This document shows, piece after piece, positions 16,624-24,967 of a stretch of DNA of 43,824 bases (position 1 is its first letter; every line of letters begins with the position of its first letter). The notes beneath the pieces are model-generated. The model did not search any database. It had not been told where the DNA came from and was given only the letters and a program-made list of their open reading frames with translations. The translations under genes were made by a program, and so were the position numbers. This stretch comes from Dehalococcoidales bacterium (GTDB lineage Bacteria > Chloroflexota > Dehalococcoidia > Dehalococcoidales > JAFGLR01), in assembly GCA_016927955.1 (NCBI GenBank), contig JAFGLR010000012.1, forward strand, positions 1-43,824, written 5' to 3'.

Positions 16624-17394
16624 CTAGTCGATTTCCTTACCTAAATAAGCTTCGATGACGCTTTCGTTCCCCTGTATTTCTTTTGGAGTACCTTCAGCTA
16701 TTTTCTGGCCGAAATTCAATACGACGATACGGTCGCACAATTTCATAACCGCTTCCATATTATGTTCAATAACGACAATCGTTATTCCTCTTTGCCTAAT
16801 TTGTTTGATTAGTTCAACCATCTGATTTATCTCATTTTGATTCATGCCGGTTGCCGGTTCATCGAGTAATAATAATCTCGGATTAGTGATTAAAGCCAAA
16901 CCGACCCCGAGCGTTCTCTGGTACCCATAGGGTAAATTCTTTGCCAGTTCATACCGAAAGCTATTCATCCCTAACTGGACCAACATTTTTTCAGCTTCCT
17001 GTCGGAAAGCCGTTTCCTCTTTTACGGCAGAAGAAAAGCGTAAGAACCTTTCGAATAAATTGGTTTTATACCTCATATGGAATCCGATAAAGATATTTTC
17101 GATTACAGGTAATTCCATAAACAACGAGGACATCTGAAAATTGCACCCAATACCGTTTTTTGCGACTTTATGGTCCGGAAAACCGGTAATATCTTTTCCT
17201 TCAAAAAATATTTTCCCCTTCGTCGGTCGAAACGCACCGTTGATCATATTCAATACAGTACTCTTACCTGCCCCATTCGGGCCGATTAGTCCCAGAATTT
17301 CATCCTTATTAACGGAAAAACTTAAGTTATCCACGGCAACCACACCGCCGAAATGTTTACTTAAGTTTGCCACTTGCAGAATCATTTTGTTCAT
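16624..17394 (-). CDS. livG: Branched-chain-type ABC transporter ATP-binding protein LivG
   Basis: 256 residues. Walker A GPNGAGKS (38-45); signature loop LPYGYQRTL (LivG proteins often have LSYGQQR here); Walker B LLLLDEPATGMN; switch VVIEHNMEAVM. The C-terminal AEGTPKEIQGNESVIEAYLG is typical of LivG. It forms the ATPase pair with LivF. The start ATG at 17394 has only a weak ribosome site; a second ATG three codons on is possible. Confidence 0.93.
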   Translation of the reverse strand: MNKMILQVANLSKHFGGVVAVDNLSFSVNKDEILGLIGPNGAGKSTVLNMINGAFRPTKGKIFFEGKDITGFPDHKVAKNGIGCNFQMSSLFMELPVIENIFIGFHMRYKTNLFERFLRFSSAVKEETAFRQEAEKMLVQLGMNSFRYELAKNLPYGYQRTLGVGLALITNPRLLLLDEPATGMNQNEINQMVELIKQIRQRGITIVVIEHNMEAVMKLCDRIVVLNFGQKIAEGTPKEIQGNESVIEAYLGKEID

Positions 17395-17397
17395 CTA

Positions 17398-18390
17398 CTA
17401 CACCGTATTACTTTTGCGCGTCTTCTTTTTCATATATTTACTCTTAATCTCGCGATATTTTACAGGTAAACTCAATAGACCACTGGGAATTAGTGTAATC
17501 ACCAGGATTAAAATAATTCCGACAAATATATTCCCGAAGTTTTGAATCGGCCGCACAAGCTCAGGTAATATCGTCATTATCCCTGCTCCGAGAAACGGTC
17601 CGGCGAAAATCTGCCCGACGCCGCCCAATATGGCGTAAATCTGTATATAGACAACCTTCCATATACCGTAGGAAGCCGGTACGATGACCGTCATATAATG
17701 CGCCAGGTAACTGCCGATCAATCCGGTGATGGCGGACGAGAGGACGAATGCTATCATCTTGTACCGTAAAACATTAATTCCCAATGAGCCAGCCAGACGC
17801 CGGTTCATTCCTATCCCCGCCCATGCCCTTCCGGTCCAGGTCCGATTAAAGGTGTTAACCATCACAATAATGATGATGACGATAATTAACATTAGAAAAT
17901 AATAAGGAGTTTTATCTGCTGCGAAATCAATTTGCCAAAATGACAAATTGATTGTTTCAGGTCTGGGAATTTCGCTGATACCGACGAATCCCCCGAAATA
18001 CTGGAAATTACCGACCGCCGTCGTAAAAAGCATCCCTATCACTGCGGTTAGCATAACGAAAGAGAAGCCGGTATTTTTTAACAATGCTAAACCCAGTATG
18101 AATGCAATGACTCCGGTAATTATGAAGGTAAGAGGGAAACAGAGCCAGACGGCAACATCGAACTTAGTGGCAAGTATCGCGGAGACATAAGAACCGATGC
18201 CCCAAAAGGCGGCAACAGCCAAACTTAACATGCCCGCCCGCATTAGAAGAATGAACGCAGCCCCCAGCATGGCATTCATCATCAACGTTATAATTACATC
18301 GACGTGATAAGGCGATTTATCGACAAACGGAAATACTACAATGATAACAAGAATAAATATTAACCCAACTAATTTTAAGTTTCTTTTCAC
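17398..18390 (-). CDS. livM: Branched-chain-type ABC transporter permease LivM
   Basis: 330 residues, strongly hydrophobic, with about nine membrane segments and the permease motif region AGRAWAGIGMNRRLAGSLGINVLRYKMIAFVLSS, matching the LivM EAA-type loop that contacts the ATPases. GTG start with AGGAA a few bases upstream. The C-terminal tail is basic (RKSNTV end), cytoplasmic. It pairs with LivH, whose stop codon abuts this start. Confidence 0.92.
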   Translation of the reverse strand: MKRNLKLVGLIFILVIIVVFPFVDKSPYHVDVIITLMMNAMLGAAFILLMRAGMLSLAVAAFWGIGSYVSAILATKFDVAVWLCFPLTFIITGVIAFILGLALLKNTGFSFVMLTAVIGMLFTTAVGNFQYFGGFVGISEIPRPETINLSFWQIDFAADKTPYYFLMLIIVIIIIVMVNTFNRTWTGRAWAGIGMNRRLAGSLGINVLRYKMIAFVLSSAITGLIGSYLAHYMTVIVPASYGIWKVVYIQIYAILGGVGQIFAGPFLGAGIMTILPELVRPIQNFGNIFVGIILILVITLIPSGLLSLPVKYREIKSKYMKKKTRKSNTV

Positions 18391-19260
18391 TTACATTCCT
18401 ATATCTAAACCCTTGCCGAGTAAGCCCTGCGGCCGGAAGTATAACACTACCCCTATTACCAAGAAGATAATAGTCTGGATAATACCGCCGAGATAAAACT
18501 GTCCGAAGCTTAGCAGTTGTCCAATGACGAGCCCCCCGGCGACTGCGCCTAACAGGCTATCCATACCGCCGAGCATCCCCATCAACATCACGGTCCATAA
18601 AACATCCTGTCCCATCGAAAGTTTTATGCCGTAAACCGGAGCGATGATACCTCCCGCAAATCCTGCCAGACCGGTACCAACCGCTAGAGTAATCATATAT
18701 AGTCGGTTCGCGTTGACACCGTATAACATGGCAATGTTAGGTTTAGATGCAATGGCTCTCATAGCCCGTCCGACATTTGTTTTTTGATATACCCAGAACA
18801 AGAGCAGCGTCGCGGCCAAGCCGAGAATTATAAGGGCTATTTTATCCACTCCCATGGTGATATCCAGAAAAGTAACCTTTCCGTAAAACACCTGAGGAAT
18901 TCTCCTCGGAGTTGTACCATAAACAAATGTGCCTGCTTGACTGATAATCAGGGACAGTCCCATAGATGCAATTAATGTGGCTAAAAATTTTTCTCTGGTA
19001 AACTGCAGGCGTTGAAAAATGAGCAAATAGCTTATCAGACCGATTAGTGCAGAAACCAAAACACCGAATAAAAGAGCTAAGGGAAATGGCAGGTTCAAAC
19101 CAACCGCTGCAAACCAAGTTGCATAAGCTCCAAGGGTGAAAAACTGGCCGTATGCAAAAAATAATATCTGGTCGACGCTGGCTATTAAAACAAGTCCGGT
19201 AGCTAAAATAACGTAAACCAAACCCATCGAAAAGCCGTCAAAAACTAATTGCCCGAACAT
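18391..19260 (-). CDS. livH: Branched-chain-type ABC transporter permease LivH
   Basis: 289 residues, about eight membrane segments. The N-terminus, MFGQLVFDGFSMGLVYVILATGLVLI, is typical of LivH, as is the coupling loop VGRAMRAIASKPNIAMLYGVNANRLYMI. Together with LivM it forms the inner-membrane channel. It lies 115 bp downstream of the substrate-binding protein gene, and that gap contains a perfect 36-bp palindrome. Confidence 0.93.
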   Translation of the reverse strand: MFGQLVFDGFSMGLVYVILATGLVLIASVDQILFFAYGQFFTLGAYATWFAAVGLNLPFPLALLFGVLVSALIGLISYLLIFQRLQFTREKFLATLIASMGLSLIISQAGTFVYGTTPRRIPQVFYGKVTFLDITMGVDKIALIILGLAATLLLFWVYQKTNVGRAMRAIASKPNIAMLYGVNANRLYMITLAVGTGLAGFAGGIIAPVYGIKLSMGQDVLWTVMLMGMLGGMDSLLGAVAGGLVIGQLLSFGQFYLGGIIQTIIFLVIGVVLYFRPQGLLGKGLDIGM

Positions 19261-19326
19261 AAGCTTATACCACCCTATTTATGCCAGAATAATAAGGAAT
19301 ATCGGTTACTTGTTCACTTGTTTTGG

Positions 19327-19362
19327 GACTCCCGATTGCGGATTAATCCGCAATCGGGAGTC
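19327..19362. terminator. Perfect 36-bp palindrome between livK and livH
   Basis: Two 18-nt arms (first arm GACTCCCGATTGCGGATT) meet with no spacer, so RNA would form a stem of about 16 bp with a tiny loop. It lies just downstream of the binding-protein gene in the transcribed direction and has no T-tract after it. A partial terminator or an mRNA-stabilising 3' hairpin that raises binding-protein levels over the permeases is the usual role of such sites in importer operons (inference). Confidence 0.7.
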
Positions 19363-19375
19363 TGAGTTGTGGTGT

Positions 19376-20626
19376 TTAATGGGCAGGAGGGCCTGAAGGC
19401 GGAGGAGCTGTCTTCAAATATTCGCTATAAGAACTCTCCGCCACTTCCAGAGTAATAGTGTCGATTAATACCGCCTTCCCGTCTATAATTTGTTTCATGT
19501 AAAAACTGGAAACTGAATCAACGGTACGGTCATTACCCAAATCCGGCCTGGCTACCATCAAATGGCTCCCTTGCGGGCTTTCCCATGCCATTCCGGCGCT
19601 CATTACAGCAGCTACCGCATCCGGGTCCACGGTGCCTGCCTTCTGCATAGCTGCCAAAACAGCCCATATCATGGTTGCCCCGGCCATATCCATAGACTCC
19701 CATTTACTGTATTTTGCGATGTAATCCTGTTTAAATGCCTCGGCTACATCGGTCAGCGCCGGTTCAAACTCAGTTGCTACGCCCAGACCGATAAATCCTT
19801 CCAAAGCTTCCGGAGTCGCCATGGCCAAGAGTTCATCCATGGCGTAGGGCTGCTGGCAGAAAATAATGCCGTCCCAACCGGAATCTCGAATCGGTTTTAT
19901 CGGGTCCAGAGTCGCTACTAACACGGCATCCGGGTTTAAGGATTTAATTTTTGACCCCAGAGAACTTAAGTCGGTTTGGGCTGGAGGATAATATTCAGGT
20001 GAAATATTCATGCCCAGGCCTGAGAGAGTGGCAACCGTAAAGCCGCCGATTATCCGTCCCAATTGCATATCCGGAAGCACCATGGTTACACTCTTTACAT
20101 CAGGATATTTATTCATAAACCATTTACCGGTAATAATCATGGCGGAATTGGTAAAATTAGTCATGAAAGTGTAATGTTTATCGGGAGTCATCGATGTGGG
20201 TATCGGTGATATGCCTGAAACGATTACCTTGTTCGGTTCCGTAATCGGTAGAATAGATTCGATAGCATCCCCTGATATAAAGTTAACTTTATCCTCAAAT
20301 ACCAGGCGGTTCGCGGCGGCGACATCCTGACTCTGGTCGTCATTATTGTCGTAGGGTATTACTTCAAGTAGATATTTCACTCCGCCGACATCCAGACCGC
20401 CCTCTTTATTAATCACCTCTGCTATTAATTGTATCTGTTTAACCCAGGAAAAACCCGGCGGACGACTGAGTGCCGAAATAAAGCCAATTTTTATTGTTTG
20501 TTTCGGGGTATTGGAAGTCGTTGTCGTTTGAGTTCCAGTTGTACTGGGGGACTTACATCCGAATATTGATACGGTCATTACCAATACCAATATCAAGACC
20601 ATTGTAAGCCAACATACTTTTTTCAT
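19376..20626 (-). CDS. livK: ABC transporter substrate-binding lipoprotein (LivK-like)
   Basis: 416 residues. A lipoprotein signal peptide is clear: basic MKK, hydrophobic LTMVLILVLVMTVS and lipobox IFGC with C24 as the lipidated residue, followed by a Ser/Thr-rich linker (to about 45). The mature part is a type I periplasmic-binding fold beginning IKIGFISALSRPPG, as in leucine/amide-binding proteins. A membrane-anchored binding protein fits a monoderm or Chloroflexi-type envelope. The start overlaps the IclR stop (ATGA), with AAGGGGG upstream. The ligand is unknown. Confidence 0.88.
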   Translation of the reverse strand: MKKVCWLTMVLILVLVMTVSIFGCKSPSTTGTQTTTTSNTPKQTIKIGFISALSRPPGFSWVKQIQLIAEVINKEGGLDVGGVKYLLEVIPYDNNDDQSQDVAAANRLVFEDKVNFISGDAIESILPITEPNKVIVSGISPIPTSMTPDKHYTFMTNFTNSAMIITGKWFMNKYPDVKSVTMVLPDMQLGRIIGGFTVATLSGLGMNISPEYYPPAQTDLSSLGSKIKSLNPDAVLVATLDPIKPIRDSGWDGIIFCQQPYAMDELLAMATPEALEGFIGLGVATEFEPALTDVAEAFKQDYIAKYSKWESMDMAGATMIWAVLAAMQKAGTVDPDAVAAVMSAGMAWESPQGSHLMVARPDLGNDRTVDSVSSFYMKQIIDGKAVLIDTITLEVAESSYSEYLKTAPPPSGPPAH

Positions 20627-21384
20627 CTTTTAACCCCCTTATTATTTTTATCGCTAATTATGTCTTTGGAGATTTCTTTAGCCTTCTTTACCAATTCATC
20701 TGAAAAATCAATCAGGTGCGTTGTCATCCGTTCGAAGGGACCGATAATCGTTAATGATGCCGGAACATAGTAATTATTAATCGGGGCGCTGATGCCCGCA
20801 ATCGATAAATCGGTCTCACCGAGACCCGTGGCATAACCGCGTACCCTCACCTTTTCAATTTCTTGTCTGAATTTTTTCTTGTCGGTTATCGTACGGGAAG
20901 TTAGAGGTTTTAATTCTGTATGGTCTAAAATAGTCTCCAGTTCATCGTCAGGTATTTGAGATAATAAGGCTTTTCCCATCGATCCGGACCATAAATATTC
21001 ATAGTAAGGAGGGACCCCGACAAATAAAACGTTATGTGTTCCTAAAAGCTGCTGTAATTTGATTTTTTCCATACCGACTTTTATATCAAGTGAAATAGTC
21101 TCGCCCGTAATGTGTCTCAAATCATCCATTCTGGAATAAGAACTATAGATTAGATGCTGATGAACTGAAAGCGAGTCGGAAGTAAATTTAAATAATAGGG
21201 ACCCCAAGTAATATTCTTTTCGTATTAAGTCTTGTTGTATTAATCCTATTTGTTTTAGTGTTTGAAGCAATCTATGCAAAGTGGGTTTGCTTATTTTAGT
21301 TTCCCTAGAAATATCTCTTAGTTTGTTATTGTTATTACTTATCGCGTTCAATATATTAGCTACTTTTACTACTGATTTAATCAC
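20623..21384 (-). CDS. IclR-family transcriptional regulator
   Basis: 253 residues, GTG start with AAAGGA 8 bases upstream. The N-terminal winged helix (about 2-60: IKSVVKVANILNAIS, DISRETKISKPTLHRLLQTLKQIGLI) precedes an IclR ligand-binding domain with SGSMGKALLSQIPDDELE and the GYATGLGETDLSIAGISAPI segment that lines the effector pocket. IclR proteins commonly govern aromatic or organic-acid catabolic operons and often act on a divergent promoter, as here. First gene of the leftward operon and likely autoregulated: a palindrome overlaps the -35 of its promoter. Effector unknown, probably a pathway intermediate (inference). Confidence 0.92.
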   Translation of the reverse strand: MIKSVVKVANILNAISNNNNKLRDISRETKISKPTLHRLLQTLKQIGLIQQDLIRKEYYLGSLLFKFTSDSLSVHQHLIYSSYSRMDDLRHITGETISLDIKVGMEKIKLQQLLGTHNVLFVGVPPYYEYLWSGSMGKALLSQIPDDELETILDHTELKPLTSRTITDKKKFRQEIEKVRVRGYATGLGETDLSIAGISAPINNYYVPASLTIIGPFERMTTHLIDFSDELVKKAKEISKDIISDKNNKGVKR

Positions 21385-21445
21385 AAATATAGTCCTTTGT
21401 TTCTTAATGCGATACTAACATTATTATATTACGCTAATTTATTGA

Positions 21446-21474
21446 ATTTTATAATTTGTGACAACCTTTGTCAA
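21446..21474 (-). promoter_or_regulatory. Sigma-70 promoter for the leftward operon
   Basis: On the minus strand, TTGACA (21474-21469), a 17-base spacer and TAAAAT (21451-21446) make a near-consensus promoter. The transcript would start near 21439, about 55 bases before the IclR GTG. No other promoter of this quality was seen between the leftward genes. Confidence 0.75.
21459..21473. promoter_or_regulatory. Candidate IclR operator overlapping the -35 element
   Basis: TGACAACCTTTGTCA is an inverted repeat with 6-bp arms and a 3-base centre, the spacing expected of a small dimer site. It covers the -35 hexamer of the leftward promoter, so binding would block RNA polymerase. The rest of the 244-bp divergent spacer (21385-21628) is AT-rich and includes a TATAAT at 21554-21559 that may serve as the -10 of the rightward operon, with no convincing -35. 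Confidence 0.5.
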
Positions 21475-21628
21475 TACCACTATTGCAAATAATAAAACGG
21501 GGTGCTATATTTAATGTGAATATTTTGAAATATATAGTATCACATTGCGAAACTATAATTAATTATCCTAGCAAACTAAAAGGATTCTTCCGGTCATACA
21601 CGATAAAAATGCTTTTTGAGGGAAGCGT

Positions 21629-22501
21629 ATGAACATTAAAAAAGTCGGAATCGTTGGCTGTGGAATAATGGGCTCCGGAATTACTCAAGTTGTAGCCCAC
21701 AGCGGGTATAGCGTAACTGTTTTTGATATTAATGAAGCAGCTTTAAAAACGGGCTTGGAAAGTATCCGCTTCAGGCTGCAAAAGTCAGTCGATAAAGGAA
21801 AGCTCTCGATAGAGAAGAGAGAAAGTATTTTAGCCGGTATCAGAGGAACGACCGATATCTCGGATTTCGGTAATTGTGACTTTGTAATTGAAGCTGTTTT
21901 CGACAACCTAGAAATCAAGAGAAAGGTATTTTCCGAACTGGATAATATCTGCCCTAAACATGCTATTCTGGCTTCCAACGCCAGTTCTCTTTCTATTATC
22001 GATATTGCCGCAGCTACCAAACGTATGGACAAAGTGCTCGGCATGCACTTTTTTAACCCCGTGCCCGTAATGAAGTTAGTAGAAGTGGTAAAAACTATCG
22101 CCACCAGTGAAGAAACCGTTGAAATTAGTAAGGAGTTCGGCGAGAAACTAGGCAAGACTGTCGTCATCGCCCCGGATATGCCTGGCTATATCCACAACAG
22201 GCTGACCGCAGTACTGAGTATCGCCGCCATCAAGATGCTGGAGGACAAAATCGCCGGCCGGGACGATATTGATACCGCTTTAAAGCTGGGCTCGAATTTA
22301 CCGATGGGCCGTCTGGAACTGCTGGATATGGTCGGCCTGGATACTCTGTTAGAAGGATATGAAAACCTTTATCAAACGTATAAAGACCCGAAATACGCTC
22401 CCCCGTTATTACTAAAACAAATGGTAGCCGCCGGCTGGCTGGGACGTAAATCAGGCCGGGGTTTTTATATCTACGATAAAAATGGCAATAAAATAGGTTA
22501 G
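21629..22501 (+). CDS. 3-hydroxybutyryl-CoA dehydrogenase
   Basis: 290 residues, standard length for Hbd/PaaH-type short 3-hydroxyacyl-CoA dehydrogenases. NAD motif GCGIMG (10-15), catalytic-site residues S119, H140 (in HFFNPVPVMKLVEVV) and E152, and the C-terminal dimer helix region ending RKSGRGFYIYD. It oxidises (S)-3-hydroxyacyl-CoA to 3-oxoacyl-CoA with NAD. First gene of the rightward operon, starting 244 bp from the IclR gene, with GAGGGAAG upstream of ATG. It could act on the hydrated product of the crotonyl-CoA branch or on pathway-specific intermediates. Confidence 0.92.
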   Translation: MNIKKVGIVGCGIMGSGITQVVAHSGYSVTVFDINEAALKTGLESIRFRLQKSVDKGKLSIEKRESILAGIRGTTDISDFGNCDFVIEAVFDNLEIKRKVFSELDNICPKHAILASNASSLSIIDIAAATKRMDKVLGMHFFNPVPVMKLVEVVKTIATSEETVEISKEFGEKLGKTVVIAPDMPGYIHNRLTAVLSIAAIKMLEDKIAGRDDIDTALKLGSNLPMGRLELLDMVGLDTLLEGYENLYQTYKDPKYAPPLLLKQMVAAGWLGRKSGRGFYIYDKNGNKIG

Positions 22502-22552
22502 CTTAAAATACTAGATCAGTAAATAAATATTTAAAGGAGGAAAAATAAATTT

Positions 22553-23380
22553 ATGCCGGTTACACGTAGAAATTGGGTTAATGTCCCCAAACTTGCCGAT
22601 TACGAAAAAACATTTCAGGAGTATTTTCACCTCAAGAGAGAAGACGGTATCCTGCAAGTACAAATGCATTATGATAACGGCCCGGTGGTGTGGAGCTACC
22701 AGATGCACCACGCGATTTGTGAACTATGGACTACTGTCGGTCATGATAAAGAAAACGAGGTTTTGATTTTTACAGGTACAGGGGACAAATGGATTGCCCT
22801 CTACGATGAGGGTTCCTTTCATGAATTTGATGATAAACCAACATCCGACCGGTTTAACGTCCAAATTTATGATACCTTAAAGATTGTCGAGAATCTTATT
22901 TTTGATGTCGATATCCCGACGATTACCGCGTTCAACGGCCCCGGGCTGCACTGGGAAATGGGGGCATTTTCCGACCTGGCAATCTGCACCCCTGATTTTG
23001 TCCTGCGTGACGACCATTTTATCATGCCGCCCGGACACGTTCCCGGGGACGGAGATTTCATGGCCATGCAGGCTCTTATAGGAACAAAGAGAGCCAACTG
23101 GGTGGAGTATACCGGTGCCGGTTATAATGCCCAGGAATGTGTGCAAATGGGGTTCATTAACGAAATAGTCGAGAGAGAGCGGCTGCTGCCCCGTGCCTGG
23201 GAAATCGCTCGTAAGATTATGAAATCCAATCGAACCGCCCGGCGGATGACCCACCAGTTAGCCGTACGCCCCTGGCAGCGGATGATGATTGAAGATTATA
23301 AGCTACACGTGATGAGCGAAATGTATAACAAGGCACTGGAAAGAGCACCGTCAGGTTTTACTAAAATTGAAAAATATTAA
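22553..23380 (+). CDS. Crotonase-superfamily protein, 6-oxocamphor hydrolase-like (C-C hydrolase candidate)
   Basis: 275 residues. Crotonase fold, but with a histidine/aspartate-rich site unlike hydratases: H52/H53, H133 (GLHWEMG), H155 (DDHF) and D166 (HVPGDGD). Spacing is close to the H45, H122, H145, D154 set of Rhodococcus 6-oxocamphor hydrolase, which opens cyclic 1,3-diketones by retro-Claisen hydrolysis without CoA. No CoA-binding E/E pair of enoyl-CoA hydratase is present. If the match holds, it cleaves a beta-diketone (inference). Ribosome site AAAGGAGG. The adjacent dehydrogenase could make the diketone from a hydroxyketone. Confidence 0.65.
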   Translation: MPVTRRNWVNVPKLADYEKTFQEYFHLKREDGILQVQMHYDNGPVVWSYQMHHAICELWTTVGHDKENEVLIFTGTGDKWIALYDEGSFHEFDDKPTSDRFNVQIYDTLKIVENLIFDVDIPTITAFNGPGLHWEMGAFSDLAICTPDFVLRDDHFIMPPGHVPGDGDFMAMQALIGTKRANWVEYTGAGYNAQECVQMGFINEIVERERLLPRAWEIARKIMKSNRTARRMTHQLAVRPWQRMMIEDYKLHVMSEMYNKALERAPSGFTKIEKY

Positions 23381-23493
23381 ACCGTAATTTATTGCCGAAA
23401 TGGTGTTTTTAAGTATGGTTTAAAGAAAAGCTTTATCACTTATTTGTACGGTGTAATTTGCCGGGCAAAAGAATATTGCCAAGGAGATTCTTA

Positions 23494-23835
23494 GTGAAGA
23501 TTGTTAGAAATAATCAACTGGTGCCTTATCAAGCCAAAGGGCACTATAATATGCTCGCACAGCGTATACATAGCAAAGAAATCAGTAATTCGGAAATGCT
23601 CACAATAGGGTTATCCTGGTTTCTGCCAGGTGGAGGAGCTGAATTTAACACGGTCGGTGAGGGAATGGAGTTGGTCTATTACATTATCGAGGGTACGATG
23701 ACACTTACGACCGATAAGGAGACCGTTCCACTAAATGCGGGGGATTCCTGCCTGTTTAAACCCGGTGATGGGAGAGCTATAAAAAACGATTCTACTCACC
23801 CTGCGGCGATGTTGGTTATCGCGGCTAAAAAATAA
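23494..23835 (+). CDS. Small single-domain cupin
   Basis: 113 residues from a GTG start chosen because AAGGAG lies 7 bases upstream; the frame itself is open further 5'. It is a compact beta-barrel cupin: motif 1 region GGGAEFNTVGEGMELVYYIIEGTMTL and motif 2 region NAGDSCLFKPGDGRAIKND. The usual metal ligands are mostly absent: the HxH of motif 1 reads FNT and the His of motif 2 is replaced. It is therefore probably not a metal-dependent dioxygenase and may bind a ligand or catalyse isomerisation or lactone chemistry. Cytoplasmic. Function unknown. Confidence 0.75.
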   Translation: MKIVRNNQLVPYQAKGHYNMLAQRIHSKEISNSEMLTIGLSWFLPGGGAEFNTVGEGMELVYYIIEGTMTLTTDKETVPLNAGDSCLFKPGDGRAIKNDSTHPAAMLVIAAKK

Positions 23836-23884
23836 TATTTGCTCGTATAGGATAAATGGCTATTATTTTGAGGAGGGATTTAAA

Positions 23885-24670
23885 GTGAACGGTCTAACTG
23901 ATCTCTTTTCGTTAAAAGGAAAGAAAGCCGTGGTCATCGGCGGCGGAGGCGGTATCGGCAGCGCTATTGCGAAAGGTTTGGCTGCTTACGGTGCCGATAC
24001 GGTAATTGCCAGTAGAAACACGGAAACTTTAAAAACAGCAGCCGATGCTATCGAGGCCGAGATTGGGAAACGAGTACGAACCTACCAGGTTAATGTTTCC
24101 GATGAAGAAAGTGTCAAATCTCTCGTTAATCAAATCAGACAGGATATGGGTATTATCGATATTCTGGTGAATTCCCAGGGACTCAACAAGAAATTCAAGA
24201 CTACTGAAATGCCGATGGATATTTGGGATGAAATGTTCTCTGTTAATGTTAAGGGAATATTTATGTGCTGCAAAGAGTTTGGTAAGGGAATGATTGAGCA
24301 GAAATACGGCAGGATTATCAATATCGGCTCCAGCGGCGCTATTCGTGCCTCGACAGGAGATATAAGCTGCTGCTATAACTCATCCAAAGGTGCTTTGGAG
24401 TCTATGAAATTGGCACTGGCCGCCGGCTGGGCAAAATATAACATCACTGTAAATAATATTAATCCAATTTTGACGCTGACACCGGCGATGGCAACCATAT
24501 TTAAACAGGATCCGGAGAAGAAAAAATCCGTTGAGTCGCGAAACCCAATGGGCAGAATGGGGATGCCGGAAGATTGCATCGGTATGGCAGTTTTCTTTGC
24601 CTCTGAAGCCGGTTCCTTTGTGACCGGACAAACACTATACCCTGATGGAGGACTAATGATACTCCAATAG
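23885..24670 (+). CDS. Short-chain dehydrogenase/reductase (SDR)
   Basis: 261 residues, GTG start after GAGGAGGG. Classical SDR: cofactor loop GGGGGIGSAIA (20-30), NSQG at 96-99 in place of NNAG, active-site N121, S149/S150, Y164 and K168 (YNSSK), and the C-terminal TGQTLYPDGG. The SR at 43-44 (ASRN) suggests NADPH preference. It would reduce a ketone or oxidise a hydroxyl on the pathway substrate. It resembles gluconate/sorbose-type and many ring-ketone SDRs; phloroglucinol-type reductases are also SDRs, but this cannot be told from sequence reading alone. Confidence 0.9.
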   Translation: MNGLTDLFSLKGKKAVVIGGGGGIGSAIAKGLAAYGADTVIASRNTETLKTAADAIEAEIGKRVRTYQVNVSDEESVKSLVNQIRQDMGIIDILVNSQGLNKKFKTTEMPMDIWDEMFSVNVKGIFMCCKEFGKGMIEQKYGRIINIGSSGAIRASTGDISCCYNSSKGALESMKLALAAGWAKYNITVNNINPILTLTPAMATIFKQDPEKKKSVESRNPMGRMGMPEDCIGMAVFFASEAGSFVTGQTLYPDGGLMILQ

Positions 24671-24967
24671 TTTGAAAAGTGCTTTTTCAGCTTTTATAGC
24701 AGCTTTTATTATTCATCATGAAACTACATTGAGCATAATTTATTAGCAATGAGATTGGGGTACTAGTCAATTTTAGGGGATATTACGGATATATAAGGTC
24801 ATTGAGGCGAAAATATATAGGGAACGTTGAGGAGACGGAATAAAAATACAAAGTTTTGACTTATCGTTTATTTTTGCACCGTATATCAGTTCTATGCCGT
24901 AAATAATATATCTTTATCTCCTATACCTTAGCGGTTTCGCTTGAAAATAGTAGAGAGGTAATAAGCC
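24671..24967 (+). other. 297-bp AT-rich intergenic region
   Basis: No gene visible. It separates the hbd-SDR genes from the flavoprotein operon. A TTGACT at 24855-24860 and nearby TATATC could be promoter elements, but the spacing (about 20) is poor. No clear terminator hairpin was found. Confidence 0.5.

Noticed and set aside
15915-20626. Leucine/isoleucine/valine transport as the operon's purpose
   Set aside because: The transporter family fits, but the operon contains no amino-acid metabolism genes, so the ligand is left open.
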